Below, piece by piece: positions 34,171-46,200 of a stretch of 64,000 nt of DNA. The position numbers were made by a program, and so were the translations under genes. The stretch is from Stercorarius parasiticus (taxonomy: Eukaryota; Chordata; Aves; Charadriiformes; Stercorariidae), in NCBI GenBank assembly GCA_013396915.1, contig VWZL01001939.1, positions 202,673-266,672 on the forward strand, given 5' to 3'. Below the pieces are notes generated by a model, which saw only the letters and a list, made by a program, of their open reading frames with translations, did not search any database and had not been told where the DNA came from. Positions within the stretch are counted from its first letter, which is position 1. The number at the start of each line of letters is the position of its first letter.

Positions 34171-37100
34171 TTATCTAAGATAAACAATGTATCACAAATG
34201 CTGTTTCCCATAGAAACGTTCCCATTGTTCATATGTAGACCATATGAGGATTTGTGTGGCCTCTTTTGCTATCAAAATATTGTTCTCTGATGTTTCTTAA
34301 TATATGTTTATGGGAGTCAGAGGATGTCAAGTAGAAAAGAGTAAAAGTTAGGGGAAGGCCAATATTAATTATGATATAAATGGATTAGATGCATGTTTTG
34401 GAGTCAACTGAGAGAGTGGAAAGAAACAGGGAAAGTGATTGATGTTGCTTCACACTATGCATTCAGAGGAGTCTGAAGACCGTATCACTATTAATTTGCT
34501 ACTAAATATACCACAGTTTCTGGACTTGTCACAGCAGCAAATTTTATAGGCTTGTTTTGCATAAGCAATCACTCTTACTCCTTTTCAAAGTACAATTATA
34601 TTTTTTTTACTCTCTGTATGAAGTCTTAGGCAGGATCAAAGTCCTGAAGTGTAACGTTTCATAGCGTGATTCAGTACCCTGTGTAGTGCTACTAGAAGTC
34701 AGATTATTAATTTCCCATGTTCTTTTATACCATCCTTAATTAGTCCTGCTAAGCTGCTTGGGCATCATTTACCCCGGAAATTTCTGTCACAGCAGGAAAG
34801 GGGAAAGGTGTTTCCCTTTCAACTACATTTATGAGGTCAAATACTTACACAGCTAATACTTTTGAAGGTAACAGTTCCTGTGTGTGGTCTCTTCTTGCTC
34901 ATTGAGGCCAATCAAGGGGTTATGAGTTATCTGTGTCAACTCTTGGCTGCTCAGGAAAAAAACCAGACATCCCAAGGCTTTAGATGCTGGTTTAGAATTT
35001 CCTACAGAAATAGAAAGTATTTATTTTTCATAGTGAGCATCTGGTTCTTTGTCAAGAGACCCTCCAGAAACTCTTTGCCCTCAAATAAATAATTACAAAT
35101 AATTACAAATAAATAATTACAATGTACTGTTTGGGGAAATATGTATACATACATAATTTTGATTTAATTCCTTGGAACGGCATGATATGGAAACAAGGAG
35201 AGAGAATTAGCAAGTGAAAGATGAATAAAATAATCTTAAATGAATCACATACTAAATGATTCAGATTTGGATTAAAGTAATCAATGCGTATGACAGTTAT
35301 GTTTCGTATTACATATAAGTGCAAATCTCATGCATTTTAGGCCCATAGCGGACAATTAACAGTCATGAGAATGCTACCTTAAGTGTCAGTTTCTGTCTAT
35401 TTACATGATATTTTCTTAAGGTTTAAAATTAATTTTCCTGCTTTTAAATAATAACACACCAGAAAAAAAATCTATTATAAAGTCTTATCTCCTACCAACA
35501 AACATATGTAATAATTTAAAGTGATCTATTGGTACATAATATCCACTAAGCAAAGAGTGTAAGTGCTGAGTGCAAAGGAAAATATAACTACTTTTCCACG
35601 AGACTGGATCATCAAAATGGGGTTGTACAGCTGAAAAACGTTGCTAAATTTGAAATTTAGAGATGTCATGACAAAATCTGAGACCTCTGGAGGGATGGAA
35701 GGAAGAAATAAATGTGGCACTGCAAAACAAAAATCCTTTATTCCAGCTGCAAATATTGCAACCAACTTAAAGTATTTCCACTTTGTACATTTTCTATTCT
35801 GGTGCAACAGGTAGCTGCTCTTTTAATTACACAGGGAAGATGCAAAATGAGTTAGAACTCCAGTATTGCATCTCATTGTCTCAAAGATGCTTGGAATCCA
35901 GCACTGACAGAACACCACACTGATGAAGAAAGGCAAATCACTGGCTTCTCTAAATTCCTCCTTGCAAATACCTGCTGAATTCAGATGTGATTTTAGGACA
36001 CAGAAGACATGGTAGAGCAACAAGATGACTTAGGTTACAAGCAGCCTCTTTGATATCAGGGAAGTGAATTTGAAAAAAACCCCAAACCGTTACAATATAT
36101 CCTGAAGCATAAGTCTATGTATATAGACACCTACACACGCACATACATACAAAGATATGCACACACTTCTATAGACATATTTTTTCAGCTTGCTATCATT
36201 TCTCTAGCAATTCTAATGAAGTAAGTAATAGGGGAAGTGGGAGTATGGCACTGAGCTCCTGTTGACTCAAAATCTGCTGTTTTGCAAAGAGATAGTGATG
36301 GGCTCTTTGTGTGAAGCGGCATCCCTGGTACTTACTGAGTTGTGATCAACTAATTGATAGTATCTTACCTTGCAGGACTCCTGCTGAGCACTTGACTGTG
36401 GGAATACTGCTGCCTTTCATACCACAAGCTGTCAGTCTGTGCAAAATGGGAACTTTATAGAAACCATTATGTAGGAGCAGGTGCCTTGCTAGATGTAGAC
36501 AATCTTCTGTTCTCGGAAAAGGAAAGGCTTCCCACTCTTGCTGAGTTCTTGCAGATTCTCTGAAGCAGACTGCCTTTCTCTTTGTGAAGCAAAAGGTGGG
36601 TGCTGTCAGAAAATAAAATAAAGGAAAAATATATAAATTTTCATTGAGAATCCAAATCTTTGTTTGAAAATGCAGTGAAGTGACATACCACACTTCTTCA
36701 CCTACTATGCTAAACTTTTCAGAATTTCTTTGGCTTCCATATCTAGTTTCAGATCTATTTCTGTATGTCTAAATATTATATGGAAGTATGCTTCTTTACC
36801 ATATTTTTGATGTCCTCTAATCTTCTGTAGATTCCACCCAGCTACAAAAGAGCAATGCCCTTTGTGTCTTTTATTTGCTGATGTTAAGACATCATTCCTT
36901 TAGCAATGAACAGGCATTTGAAGGCACCTACCTCTCCCCTGAAGCCTCTTAAAACTAGAAGCATGCTACACAAGCTCTGGAGTAACCTTATGGCCCACCA
37001 AAAAAAAAAAAAAAAATGAAAAAAATTTGCAAGACTTCATCTCTATTCAGAGACAGCAGGGAAACAAAAAAATTGGAAATAGTGTCACCCACTTTTATGC

Positions 37101-38148
37101 AGAACTGAATGGAAGAATTGAAAATAGGAAGCATTGGTACTCAGCTTGCTTAATAGGTTGAAAGGGTTATGCCTTTCCTACTATAAACATGTAAATAGGG
37201 GACTCTTAAATTTGATGGACAAGCCATGGAAGATATTGCAGAGATTTTGCCTGAGGATCTCATCCAATGATAAAACAATATTTCTTTGCAGATAAAAGAG
37301 GGCTTAATCTGGGAAGCCTTAAAAGATCTGTATTCAATATTTTAAGATTATTTCTTTCCAGTTGTGAGTTTTTATCTTGGAAATAAGCAAGGCCTTATTT
37401 GAAAGCAGAGTGGTTTCTAATAAGGACAGTGTTTTGTCCATCTTTAACTGGCAAACTGAATGTTGTAGCACTGGGTAAAATATGTCAGTAGTGCAAGCCA
37501 GTATGGCAAATTGCCTGCCTGCTTTTGTATTCTGCTCCATTTAAGACATTTCTTATTTTAAGTTTATGAACTAAGCGTATCTGCAGAGATGTGTTAACTA
37601 ATTTGGTTACTAAAAAGCTTAAGAATGTGGAACTAATATGAAAAGAGTAAAACATTATCATTTATTCATAGTGCTTTCAACTGTATCTCATTCTCCATTG
37701 TTCATCTCTAAAATGTGAATCTAGATTAAAAATATTTGAGATAAAGACAGTGAGTCTGATTCTTAAATCTGCTGCTGTAGTGCAACACAATACCCAGTGG
37801 ATCTTTCTTTTGTGGGGTACCTCATTCACTATAGATTTAATGAAAAAAGATAGGGACAGATGATAGCTTCGACTTTATTGCATGTGCCTGTTTTGTGGAT
37901 ACTGCACTGGTGTTTGGGGATTTTTGCAAAAGGGTTTTCAGTAGATGCACTGGATGTCCCTAGATTGGAGGACGGCTAAGACAATTTCCTTTTATCTCTC
38001 TCAGTAAACTCTAAGCCAAACATAATCACCTGGGCACCCCAAATGTGCAAACATGTAATTAAAAGGGTCATCCTTCCCAGACAGTACTAGGGAAGCTTAA
38101 CTTTGTCTGTGAACATGAGAGAGGAAGGAGACATTATGGCAAAAATTT
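34171..38148. other. Unique AT-rich non-coding DNA, no gene seen
   Basis: The longest open frame is 115 codons (36346-36693, minus) without a recognisable domain. Low-complexity spots are AATAATTACAA repeats near 35084-35122, CA-rich text near 36130-36170, and 17 A at 37000-37016. Confidence 0.5.
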
Positions 38149-38795
38149 ATAGAATAGTTTGGGTTGGAAGAGACATTTAAAGGTCATCTAGTCCAACCCC
38201 CCTACAATGAGCAGGGACATCTTCAACTAGTCAGGTTGCTCAGAGTCCCATCCAACAAGATCTTGAATGTTTCAAAGGATGGGACATCTAATACCTCTCT
38301 GAGCAACCTGCTCCAGTGTTTCACAACCCTCATGGTAAAAAATGTCTTCCTTATATCTAATCTAAATCCTTCCTCTTTTGGTTTAAAGCCATTACCCCTT
38401 GTCCTATCACAACAGGCCCTGCTAAAAAGTCTGTCCCCCATCTCTCCTGTAGGTCCCCTTTAAGTACTGAAGGGCTGCAATCAGGTCTCCACGACCTTTT
38501 CTCCAGGCTGAGAAAGGTGAACAACCCCAACTCTCTCAGCCTGTCTTCATAGGAGAGGTGTTCCAACCCACTGATCATTTTTGTGACCCTCCTGTGGACC
38601 CATTCCAACAGGTTGATGTCTTTCCTGTGCTGAGTTCTGCAGAGCTGGACACAGTACTCCAGGTGGGTTATCACCAGAGTGGAGTAGAGGAGCAGAATCA
38701 CCTCCTTTGACCAGCTGGCCACTCTTCTGATGCAGTCCAGGATACAGTTGGCACCGGAGTCAAACTGAGTCACTCTTGGCCACGTCGAGTTCATA
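38149..38795 (-). mobile_element. CR1 LINE, 3' fragment of about 650 bp
   Basis: A minus-strand CR1. From the right edge it reads the end of the polymerase region and the C-terminal domain of ORF2, then the 3' UTR (GGACTAGATGACC and the TCCAACCCAAAC-type block). The tail is reduced to about one imperfect unit at 38149. It is longer than the other short copies. The upstream edge near 38795 is approximate. Confidence 0.92.
38223..38794 (-). pseudogene. CR1 ORF2 C-terminal part, frameshifted
   Basis: Two overlapping frames cover it. The upstream one (38357-38794) has DSGANCILDCIRRVASWSKE, LLYSTLVITHLEYCVQL, INLLEWVHRRVTKMISGLEH and YEDRLRELGLF. The downstream one (38223-38441) has DRLFSRACCDRTRGNGF, RKTFFTMRVVKHWSRLLRE and VPSFETFKILLDGTLSNLTS. 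The change of frame between them (38357-38441) is a frameshift. No catalytic domain remains. Confidence 0.85.
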
Positions 38796-41682
38796 TTTTT
38801 TCAGCCATTGTGGCTATTTGTGTGTCCAAGATCAACAATACTCTAGTAAGAGTTTAGGACTGTCTATAACCTTGAAACTCCATTGGTAGGTGCTTTCTGT
38901 AGAAGGTGCAGTCATAGCCATATGATATAGCCAGTACTTCAGAGAATTTTTCTTGCCAGGCCACATCATGTCTTTTTAACAGAATTTAGGTTAAACCAGC
39001 CAGATTTCCCTCAGGCTTCTGTCTATGCCAGACACAGAGTTACTAGAGAATAATCTCTGTTTGCTTTTGATGTGGAAACAAAGAACAGAACATCACTGGA
39101 GTACTGATGGAAATGGAGCTCTTCTCACATCACACCTGTTTTACAGGTTTGTGTAGCAAGCAACAAGACTGAACTCTACACAATGCTACTTGTATTAGCC
39201 TTAAGAATGGAGGAACAATGAATGAATGTCTACAACTCTGATTCCATAAGAAAAGACATGCATGAAGTCACTAATTCTATAAAACTGTGTCAAATCCATA
39301 ACTTCAGTTTGTGCAAGTTATGACTGAAAACATGAATACTGTTCTTGCTCCTAATATTAGTAGAGATGTCACTTCTGGCTGTTGTGTGAATGCAGCTACC
39401 AACCAGAGTTAGCTATCTCTTTTCCATAGTCAAATCTGAAGCATATGCTTAGTCTCTACTGTTTGAATTAGGGTGTAAGCACATATTAAAGACCTTTCCC
39501 ATTTATAAACAAACAAATAGATACATTGTAAAGTTGCAGAGCGGGACATAATTGGAAATATTATTGTTCTCAAAGAACAGTTTTTGAGCATTCAAATTTA
39601 AAGTTGAAATATTTTTAATAGGATTGCATTTTGGGTAAGTTTGATAATTAATAGTGGATGGCAGGAATGAAATGAAAGTCCCTCATAAGAGCTAGGATTG
39701 GTTAATATTCAAGACTATTTCCTCAAATCAAGTTATTTCTAACAACCTTTATTTCCTCCCCGTCAAGTATATCTGCCATGTTCTATCATCAAACACATGG
39801 ACTATCATAAAGTATGGATGTGGTTCACTCAGAAAATAGAAAATTTCCCATTGTGATGTTAATACAAGGTTTGGGTGCTACTTGCTGGATTTTACTAGTC
39901 ATGAAAGGCATAGATTAAGTTATCTCAGCAGACATACTCCAGGGAATCTCAAGTGTCTGGCTGTGTTATTGAGTGAAGGTGAAATAAGGACAGCAATGCA
40001 TTAGCACTTTCATGTTCTTATAAAGCTCTGTGACCACTAATATATCATGTCAAGTTTGGTGGATTTCTCTTTTGTGTTTATCAAAAGACATTTGTACATT
40101 CCCTTCACTTATCTGCACTGTCTAATATAACATGTAATTTAATTATTTAGCAGTCTTTTAGAATATATTTATTTGTCAGTGTACAAAATCACACATCTAA
40201 TTAACTAATTTCCATGTATTTCTAAAATTTTATTTAATGCAACTACCTTGAAAACAGGGATTGACATGTGAAAAAAAACCAGAAAAGCTTTCCATTCTTC
40301 CTCTAAAAGACTGTATTTATGCAAATACTGTGTTTCATTAAAAAATCAGCAGCTTGCTTTTCTGGTTTAGCCTATGTTTCAGAAGCATTTTTATCCAGCC
40401 GTAACTAATGTGTATTCGTACCTGCAATGCTGGGAGTTGAAGTGCTGTCAGCTTTTGTTGGGGCTACCCTCCTTTATCCATTAAATTACCTCAGGGGAAG
40501 CTAGCACTTATGAGGCAACCTAAATTTCAAGCAAACTTCTGTCAGACAACTTTTTGGTAAAAGCGGTGTGACTGAGCACTGGGTAGAAGACATACTGGGC
40601 TTGTCACGTTTTGTTCAGGTTTAGAGAAAATGCTGGGAATCCTGAAAATTGCAGACTCTGCTGTCAACATTGTCCTACCCAGTATACAAAGAAAATATTT
40701 ATGAATTTGTTTCTCTTCAGAGCTAGCCACTGGCTGCTGGATAAACTGGATGACGGTTTGCTTTTTCAAACTCTGTACCTGTAGTAGACAGACATAATCC
40801 CCCTCTTCTTTCCTTCCTTCAACTTCCACCATTGCTGGTGAGCTAGGCAGAATAACACATTTTTAGAATCTTCAAAGTTTGTTCTTTTAGAGGTCTCATT
40901 TTCCGGGAAAAATGCTTACTTTTGAAGATGTCATTTCACCTTGGTTTTACAGTAGGATTGATAGAACAATAAAATCCCTTTGAAGTGAAAATAGCCAAAA
41001 TTAAAGCTTCTTCTGTTTAACCCACTTTTAGAAAACATTTCAAGAGACAAAATGGCTTAAAAGCAGACATTTTGTCAGGAGCCATGAGCTTCAGAAAAGC
41101 TGAACACCAGCTCTCTAGCACATTTCTAATTAAATATGCAATTAAAAAGCTTTCAGTGGCCCCTAAGGCTTCCCAGCCTAGTTAATAGAAAACTTCTCAT
41201 CTTACTTTAACAAGCAAGATAAAACTTTTTTTAAAAAAATTATCCACTGTTAAATAAAATGCCTTCCTACTTTGTTTCCTCACTGTGCTTCAAGGATTTA
41301 TTGTATGCTGAATCAAGTGGTTCAGGATTTTAGAAGTAAAAAAATAAGATAATGAATATTAAATAATTTTTTTTAAAGTTACATTAATACAGACTATATT
41401 TTAGGTAATTTTTGGGGTGAAGTAATATGCAGATTATGTGAAAGATTACCGTGTATTTAGTAATTATTTGGGGTTTTTTAAATATTTAAAATTTGTATTT
41501 TAGTGTGAGAATTCATATTAGCTCTTTTCAGAGAGAACATTTTTACTTCAGTTGGACTATCAATGTTGTTCCACCTCCTTCTCAAAGGAATGGGTATGGC
41601 GCAGGTAGTAGAAGTTTGATTGTAGTGGCATAAATTATAGGATGTTGTTCTTTTAGTTCTTTGTCCTCCAAAGGATTTTTTT
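38796..41682. other. Unique AT-rich non-coding DNA, no gene seen
   Basis: The longest open frame is 96 codons (40542-40832, minus), without family features. A stretch around 41100-41240 has homeodomain-like TAATTA and ATGCAATTA words and an even base mix, and might be a conserved non-coding element, but only comparison could show this. Confidence 0.45.
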
Positions 41683-41714
41683 GGGGGGCAGGGTGGGTGG
41701 GGTGGGTGGCAGGG
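41683..41714 (+). other. G-quadruplex-type G run
   Basis: Within 32 bases there are five or more runs of three or more G separated by one to five other bases (GGGGGG, GGG, GGG, GGGG, GGG, GGG). This fits the standard intramolecular G4 pattern, with very short loops that favour stability. It stands out sharply in otherwise AT-rich DNA. No promoter or gene is recognised nearby. Confidence 0.8.
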
Positions 41715-43194
41715 CTGCTGTCTTGGGATTGAAGCATGGATGAAAGATATGCATGAAAATGGTACGTGGAGACCTATGATGGATGAAGGCAGTCAGAATA
41801 CAAGGAATTAATGGACATGGTCCCAGTTTCAATGGGGAGGTTGAAGTGGGATAGTGTACAAGGAGAGAAAAGTGTATAAGAAGAGTTGCTGGAGAGCAAA
41901 TACAACAGAAACGAGCCTATGGAAAATGTCCAGGGGTATACTGAAAGCTCTTTGTGCTGCCAAGGAGGCAGTTAAAATTAATCCATCCTGTAAAAAATCT
42001 TACACAATATTGCTGCTTTTGAATTGCAGTGCTTGGAATATTTCTCACACTAGTATTAATCATAATAATCAAGACATTTATGTTTGTTGGCAAGGCATAC
42101 ATTTCATGTGTTAATTTCCTCTCTTCAATGATAATGCTTCTTGTTCACATGCAAATCCTTTGCTCTTAAAAATAGCAGACATCACCTCCACTCACCGTGT
42201 GTTGGTGGGACATGCAGTGATGAAACGGCATGTGTGTAGCTTCTAATTCTTCACCTCATATGAAAATGATTCTTCAGGTCCTGCAATAAATGTTTTGTGC
42301 TATATTCAGTTTTGTGTCACAAAAGATTTTGTGCAAAAGGTTACTACGATATTATAGTTTTGTTTTTTTTTAAACATAATTGAATTTTAACTGATAAAGA
42401 AAGAGCCTTACTGACAGATTTTTTTAGCCCAGTAAATATTTGAAGGTGTTTTTCCCTGAAAAAAGACAGTCACTTTTGGAATGTGAATAGCTTGCCAGCT
42501 GCGTAGAAAACTTTCTGTTTCAAAACTTAACAGAATAGGTTACACAGGGAAGACATATATTTGTCATGTATATCTCCTCACCTCTGTATTTCTTAAATCT
42601 TCTTTTTAGTGTTTTAGCTTTGCTAGGAGCATTTTTTTGACAAGTGATTCCTGTCTTTGTGTGACTACTTAATTTCAAATCTGAATGCAATGTAGACTTA
42701 TGTGACAAAGTAATAATTAACTTATTAATACTAAACAGCAGTAACAGAAATATCTGTCTTAAAGATAGGTGCACATTTTCAATCAGTGATGACTCTGAAA
42801 AAGGAACTGCATAAACACATTCAAACAAATCCAACAGAACCAATTTATGATGTCCCCAAGGAATGATGACATGCCAAGTAAGTGATTTTAAAGATCTAAT
42901 TTCCTGCGGCCTTCTGGAAATACAGAAGGCCTTGTCCAGAAGAAATCCTTCTCCTTTGTGCCTGCCCTTCTTACAAAAAAAAAAAAAAAAAAAAAAATTT
43001 GGGTTTCTTTGGCTTGGAACATATAAAAACCTCTCTGTAGCCTAATGGACCAGCTGCCTGTGATCAGTCTTTTGCAATGGTTAGAGATTTAGACTCTGTT
43101 TTTCCCATTCTCAATTTATTTGTGATTGAGTTCAGGAGCAAAATATATGAGAAAAATCATAAATCAAGTGTTCCCTTCTATTTTCTGACATATA

Positions 43195-43197
<3 letters not shown>
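41715..43197. other. Unique non-coding DNA, no gene seen
   Basis: Contains open frames of up to 107 codons (42520-42843, minus) without recognisable domains, and a run of 23 A at 42975-42997. Confidence 0.45.
42975..42997 (+). repeat. Poly-A run (23 A)
   Basis: Seen directly. There is no retrogene-like sequence upstream that I recognise, so I treat it as a simple repeat. Confidence 0.9.

Positions 43198-43233
<36 letters not shown>
43198..43233 (+). repeat. (GT)n microsatellite
   Basis: Eighteen uninterrupted GT units, followed by TACACAC. A perfect array of this length is likely to be polymorphic. Confidence 0.97.
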
Positions 43234-43235
<2 letters not shown>

Positions 43236-46200
43236 ACACTTACGTTGTGATGAGGAAAGATTCTGCCTCGTTCAATGAGTATCACACAGTCAGGAATATG
43301 TGGATTGCACTTGTTTCCTTCGTTGACTGATTTTTCTGGGTTTTACCCAGTGAGAATAAGTAAGTCAGAGTTAAACTGAAGTGTTCAGTTATGCAACTCT
43401 TGGAATTCCTTAACTAAAGAAGTAAACTCTTGGGACTGTATTTCTGTATTGAATATTCATATTACTGAGTTCAAAATCCATGTTTTAGCAGTATTTTTCT
43501 AATATTCCCAGAAACACTCTTGTACTCTAATAATTTACTAAAGCACTGGTGTCAACAGATGAACTCAGCTAAAGCAATTTCCTTACAGAGCTGAACTTTT
43601 AAGATGCAAGGAAGAAGGGTATGACGAAGCATTATTTTACTGTGTACCTTGATTGAGACTTATTGCTATGGAATTTGTGTTTTGGATTTGAAAAGACACC
43701 TGGGGTTTGGTTAATTTTACATAATTAATAGAATTACTGTCTGGGAAGCTGTACCTCAATGACTCACCCAAGGCCCAATTTATTGCTATTGGAGGAAAAG
43801 AAATATTTCTAGAGTAAGTTTAATTTGACCTATGTTATTCTAGCAAAAGATAAAATTATATAGGAGATTTCAAATGAGAAGGGAATAAGGACACAGAAAT
43901 GAATGAGAAATAAAAGTAATCTGCTTGAGACAGTGAAAACTACAGAGGAGATTTCTGCAGGAACAGCAATAGGACTGTGTTAGCCAAAGGGAAACAATAA
44001 AAATAGAAAAAGGCCTAAAGTTGAAATACAGTCAATAAATCTAAAAATGTGACTACTGCACTTACATTTTCTATGCCTTTAAGGATAGATGTAATTTGCT
44101 TTTGTATGGATGGTGGTGCAAAGAGATGCCAAAGACTTGTAGATATAAGGAGATTGATAATATCAGCTGAGTTGTAGTCAAGGAAATAACGCAGATGGAC
44201 AATATTGCTGAAGTAATCTGCAGTTTACCAGACCTACATGAAGAAAAGGCATCAGCCTCATTGCTATTGAGGCTTGTGCCTCAATATTCAAAACGTCAGT
44301 CACCAATGGTGCTCAATAACAGGTAGTATTGATGCCAGAGAAATACATCAGTTGCTATAGATTCAGTATTATTGAGACTATTCAGAGTAAATTAATTTGA
44401 TACCAGGAAAAGTAAGATAAAATAATGTCTAACAGATTCTTTGCTGAGTTGAGCTGAGCTATTTGGCAGCCAAACCCGGAAGGCCAAAGAATTCTAAGAG
44501 TCCACTCCAAAAATAAAAAAGACATAAAACCCCCCACTTTTCCTCAATACTAATTGTTTATTTAGCAGGAGTCACAGACTAATATTATTTAAAGAGGAGA
44601 AGTCTAGAGAGAAGTCTAGACAAAGTAACGCTTTCCTGTATCTTTGCAAGACTATTGGTTTGGTATCACCTTAATCTTTGTCTTCAAATTTGTTACAGTT
44701 ATAATAAAAAACGTTGGACTAATTTAAACAAGATGGCAGATTCTGAGCTCTGTATAAATTACAGCCTTTTTCAAAAAAGATTTTTAGTATAGAATTATAT
44801 AATATGAACATTATTTGTACTATACAAAGACATATTCATAGTAAAATTAGAACCCATTCTTTGCAGAAAAAAAAAGAAACACGAAAAATCATTTTTCTTG
44901 TGTAGCAAAGGGACAAAGTAGCTTTAGGTCTATTCATAAAAAAGGTCAAATAGCTTAAGCCATTTATCCATCATAACAACTATGGTACTATTATGAATAA
45001 AAGCTTCAAATACCTTTTCTTCCATGTCTTAATTCTCAAGGGGATTCACAGAGATTTAGTAGCATGACTCGCATTAAAATATATCACATATCTAAATGAA
45101 CACACTCTACCCTGAAAATTGAGATGTTAGGACCCAATTCAGCAAACATATATTCAGGCAAGTAATTTCACTTACATTTGCATTCTCATTATATTCAGTG
45201 GAACTACTGAATTCTGCATTTTCAGGATCAAGCTATTAAATGTGACACAGGGAAACAAACAACTTGCAATCCGAATTCTAAACTGAAGAATTTTTAAATA
45301 CAATTACATCAATAATTTACTACAGTATTGTGGATTCATAGTAGCACAGCATGATTTTTCAGTTATCAGAAAATTAGTTAGATTAAGTTTCCAGTGCTGA
45401 GAACTGGCTATTGTGTCCTCTTTTGGAGTTTTTCTTACATAATCAACTGGCTATTATTTGCTGTTAAACATTTATACAAAATTAAAATCAAGGACTTTCA
45501 CATATGCAGCAAGGTTATTGAATTGATGATTTGTTCATTTTAATTTGTACACAAAGGAAGATACTATGATGATTTGTGCACGTAGAAATTATAGCAGCTC
45601 CAAATGTGCATAAGATCTAAATAGAATAACTATTATACCTCACATCTTCACCTCTTGGGAATTGTTTCTGTACTTTGAAGAACTAGTTTTAGAGAACTTT
45701 AATTGGAGATTTCTTTGGAAGGACTCCCCATCATTTCTGTGGACTTTGGTCAAGCACTAGGTGTTGCAGTGGGTTAGAAAACAAAGGCTATTGCAATTAT
45801 GCATATGGAAAACAAAACACTAGAATAAATCTTCCTAAAATAATTGGAATGACCGTGCAACTAAAATGAAGTGAAAACTTGAAGAATATCAATATTCCAT
45901 TTCATCTGTTTTTATCTGACAATGTATTTGAAACAAGAAACACATATTTGGATACAGACCCACTCCCAAAGTCATCAGTAAAATTATTTTTCTTTTCTTA
46001 TGTGAGGATAAGATTTAACTGTGGAAAGTATTAGGATCCACAGCTAAGAGGGAGGACATATGAAATAAAAGCTTGCATTTCTTAACTTGTTCAATCCCAT
46101 TGTTTTAAAGGACACAATTCTCTTGCAATGATATCACACAACCATGCACCCATGTCACAGTGGACATAAAGTGTCTTTGGCCAAGATACTGTGAGCAATA

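Noticed and set aside
36999..37030. Poly-A run as the tail of a processed retrogene
   Set aside because: No coding similarity upstream and no target duplication was seen.
43198..43240. GT array as a possible regulatory Z-DNA element
   Set aside because: It can form Z-DNA in principle, but nothing near it suggests a function beyond a microsatellite.
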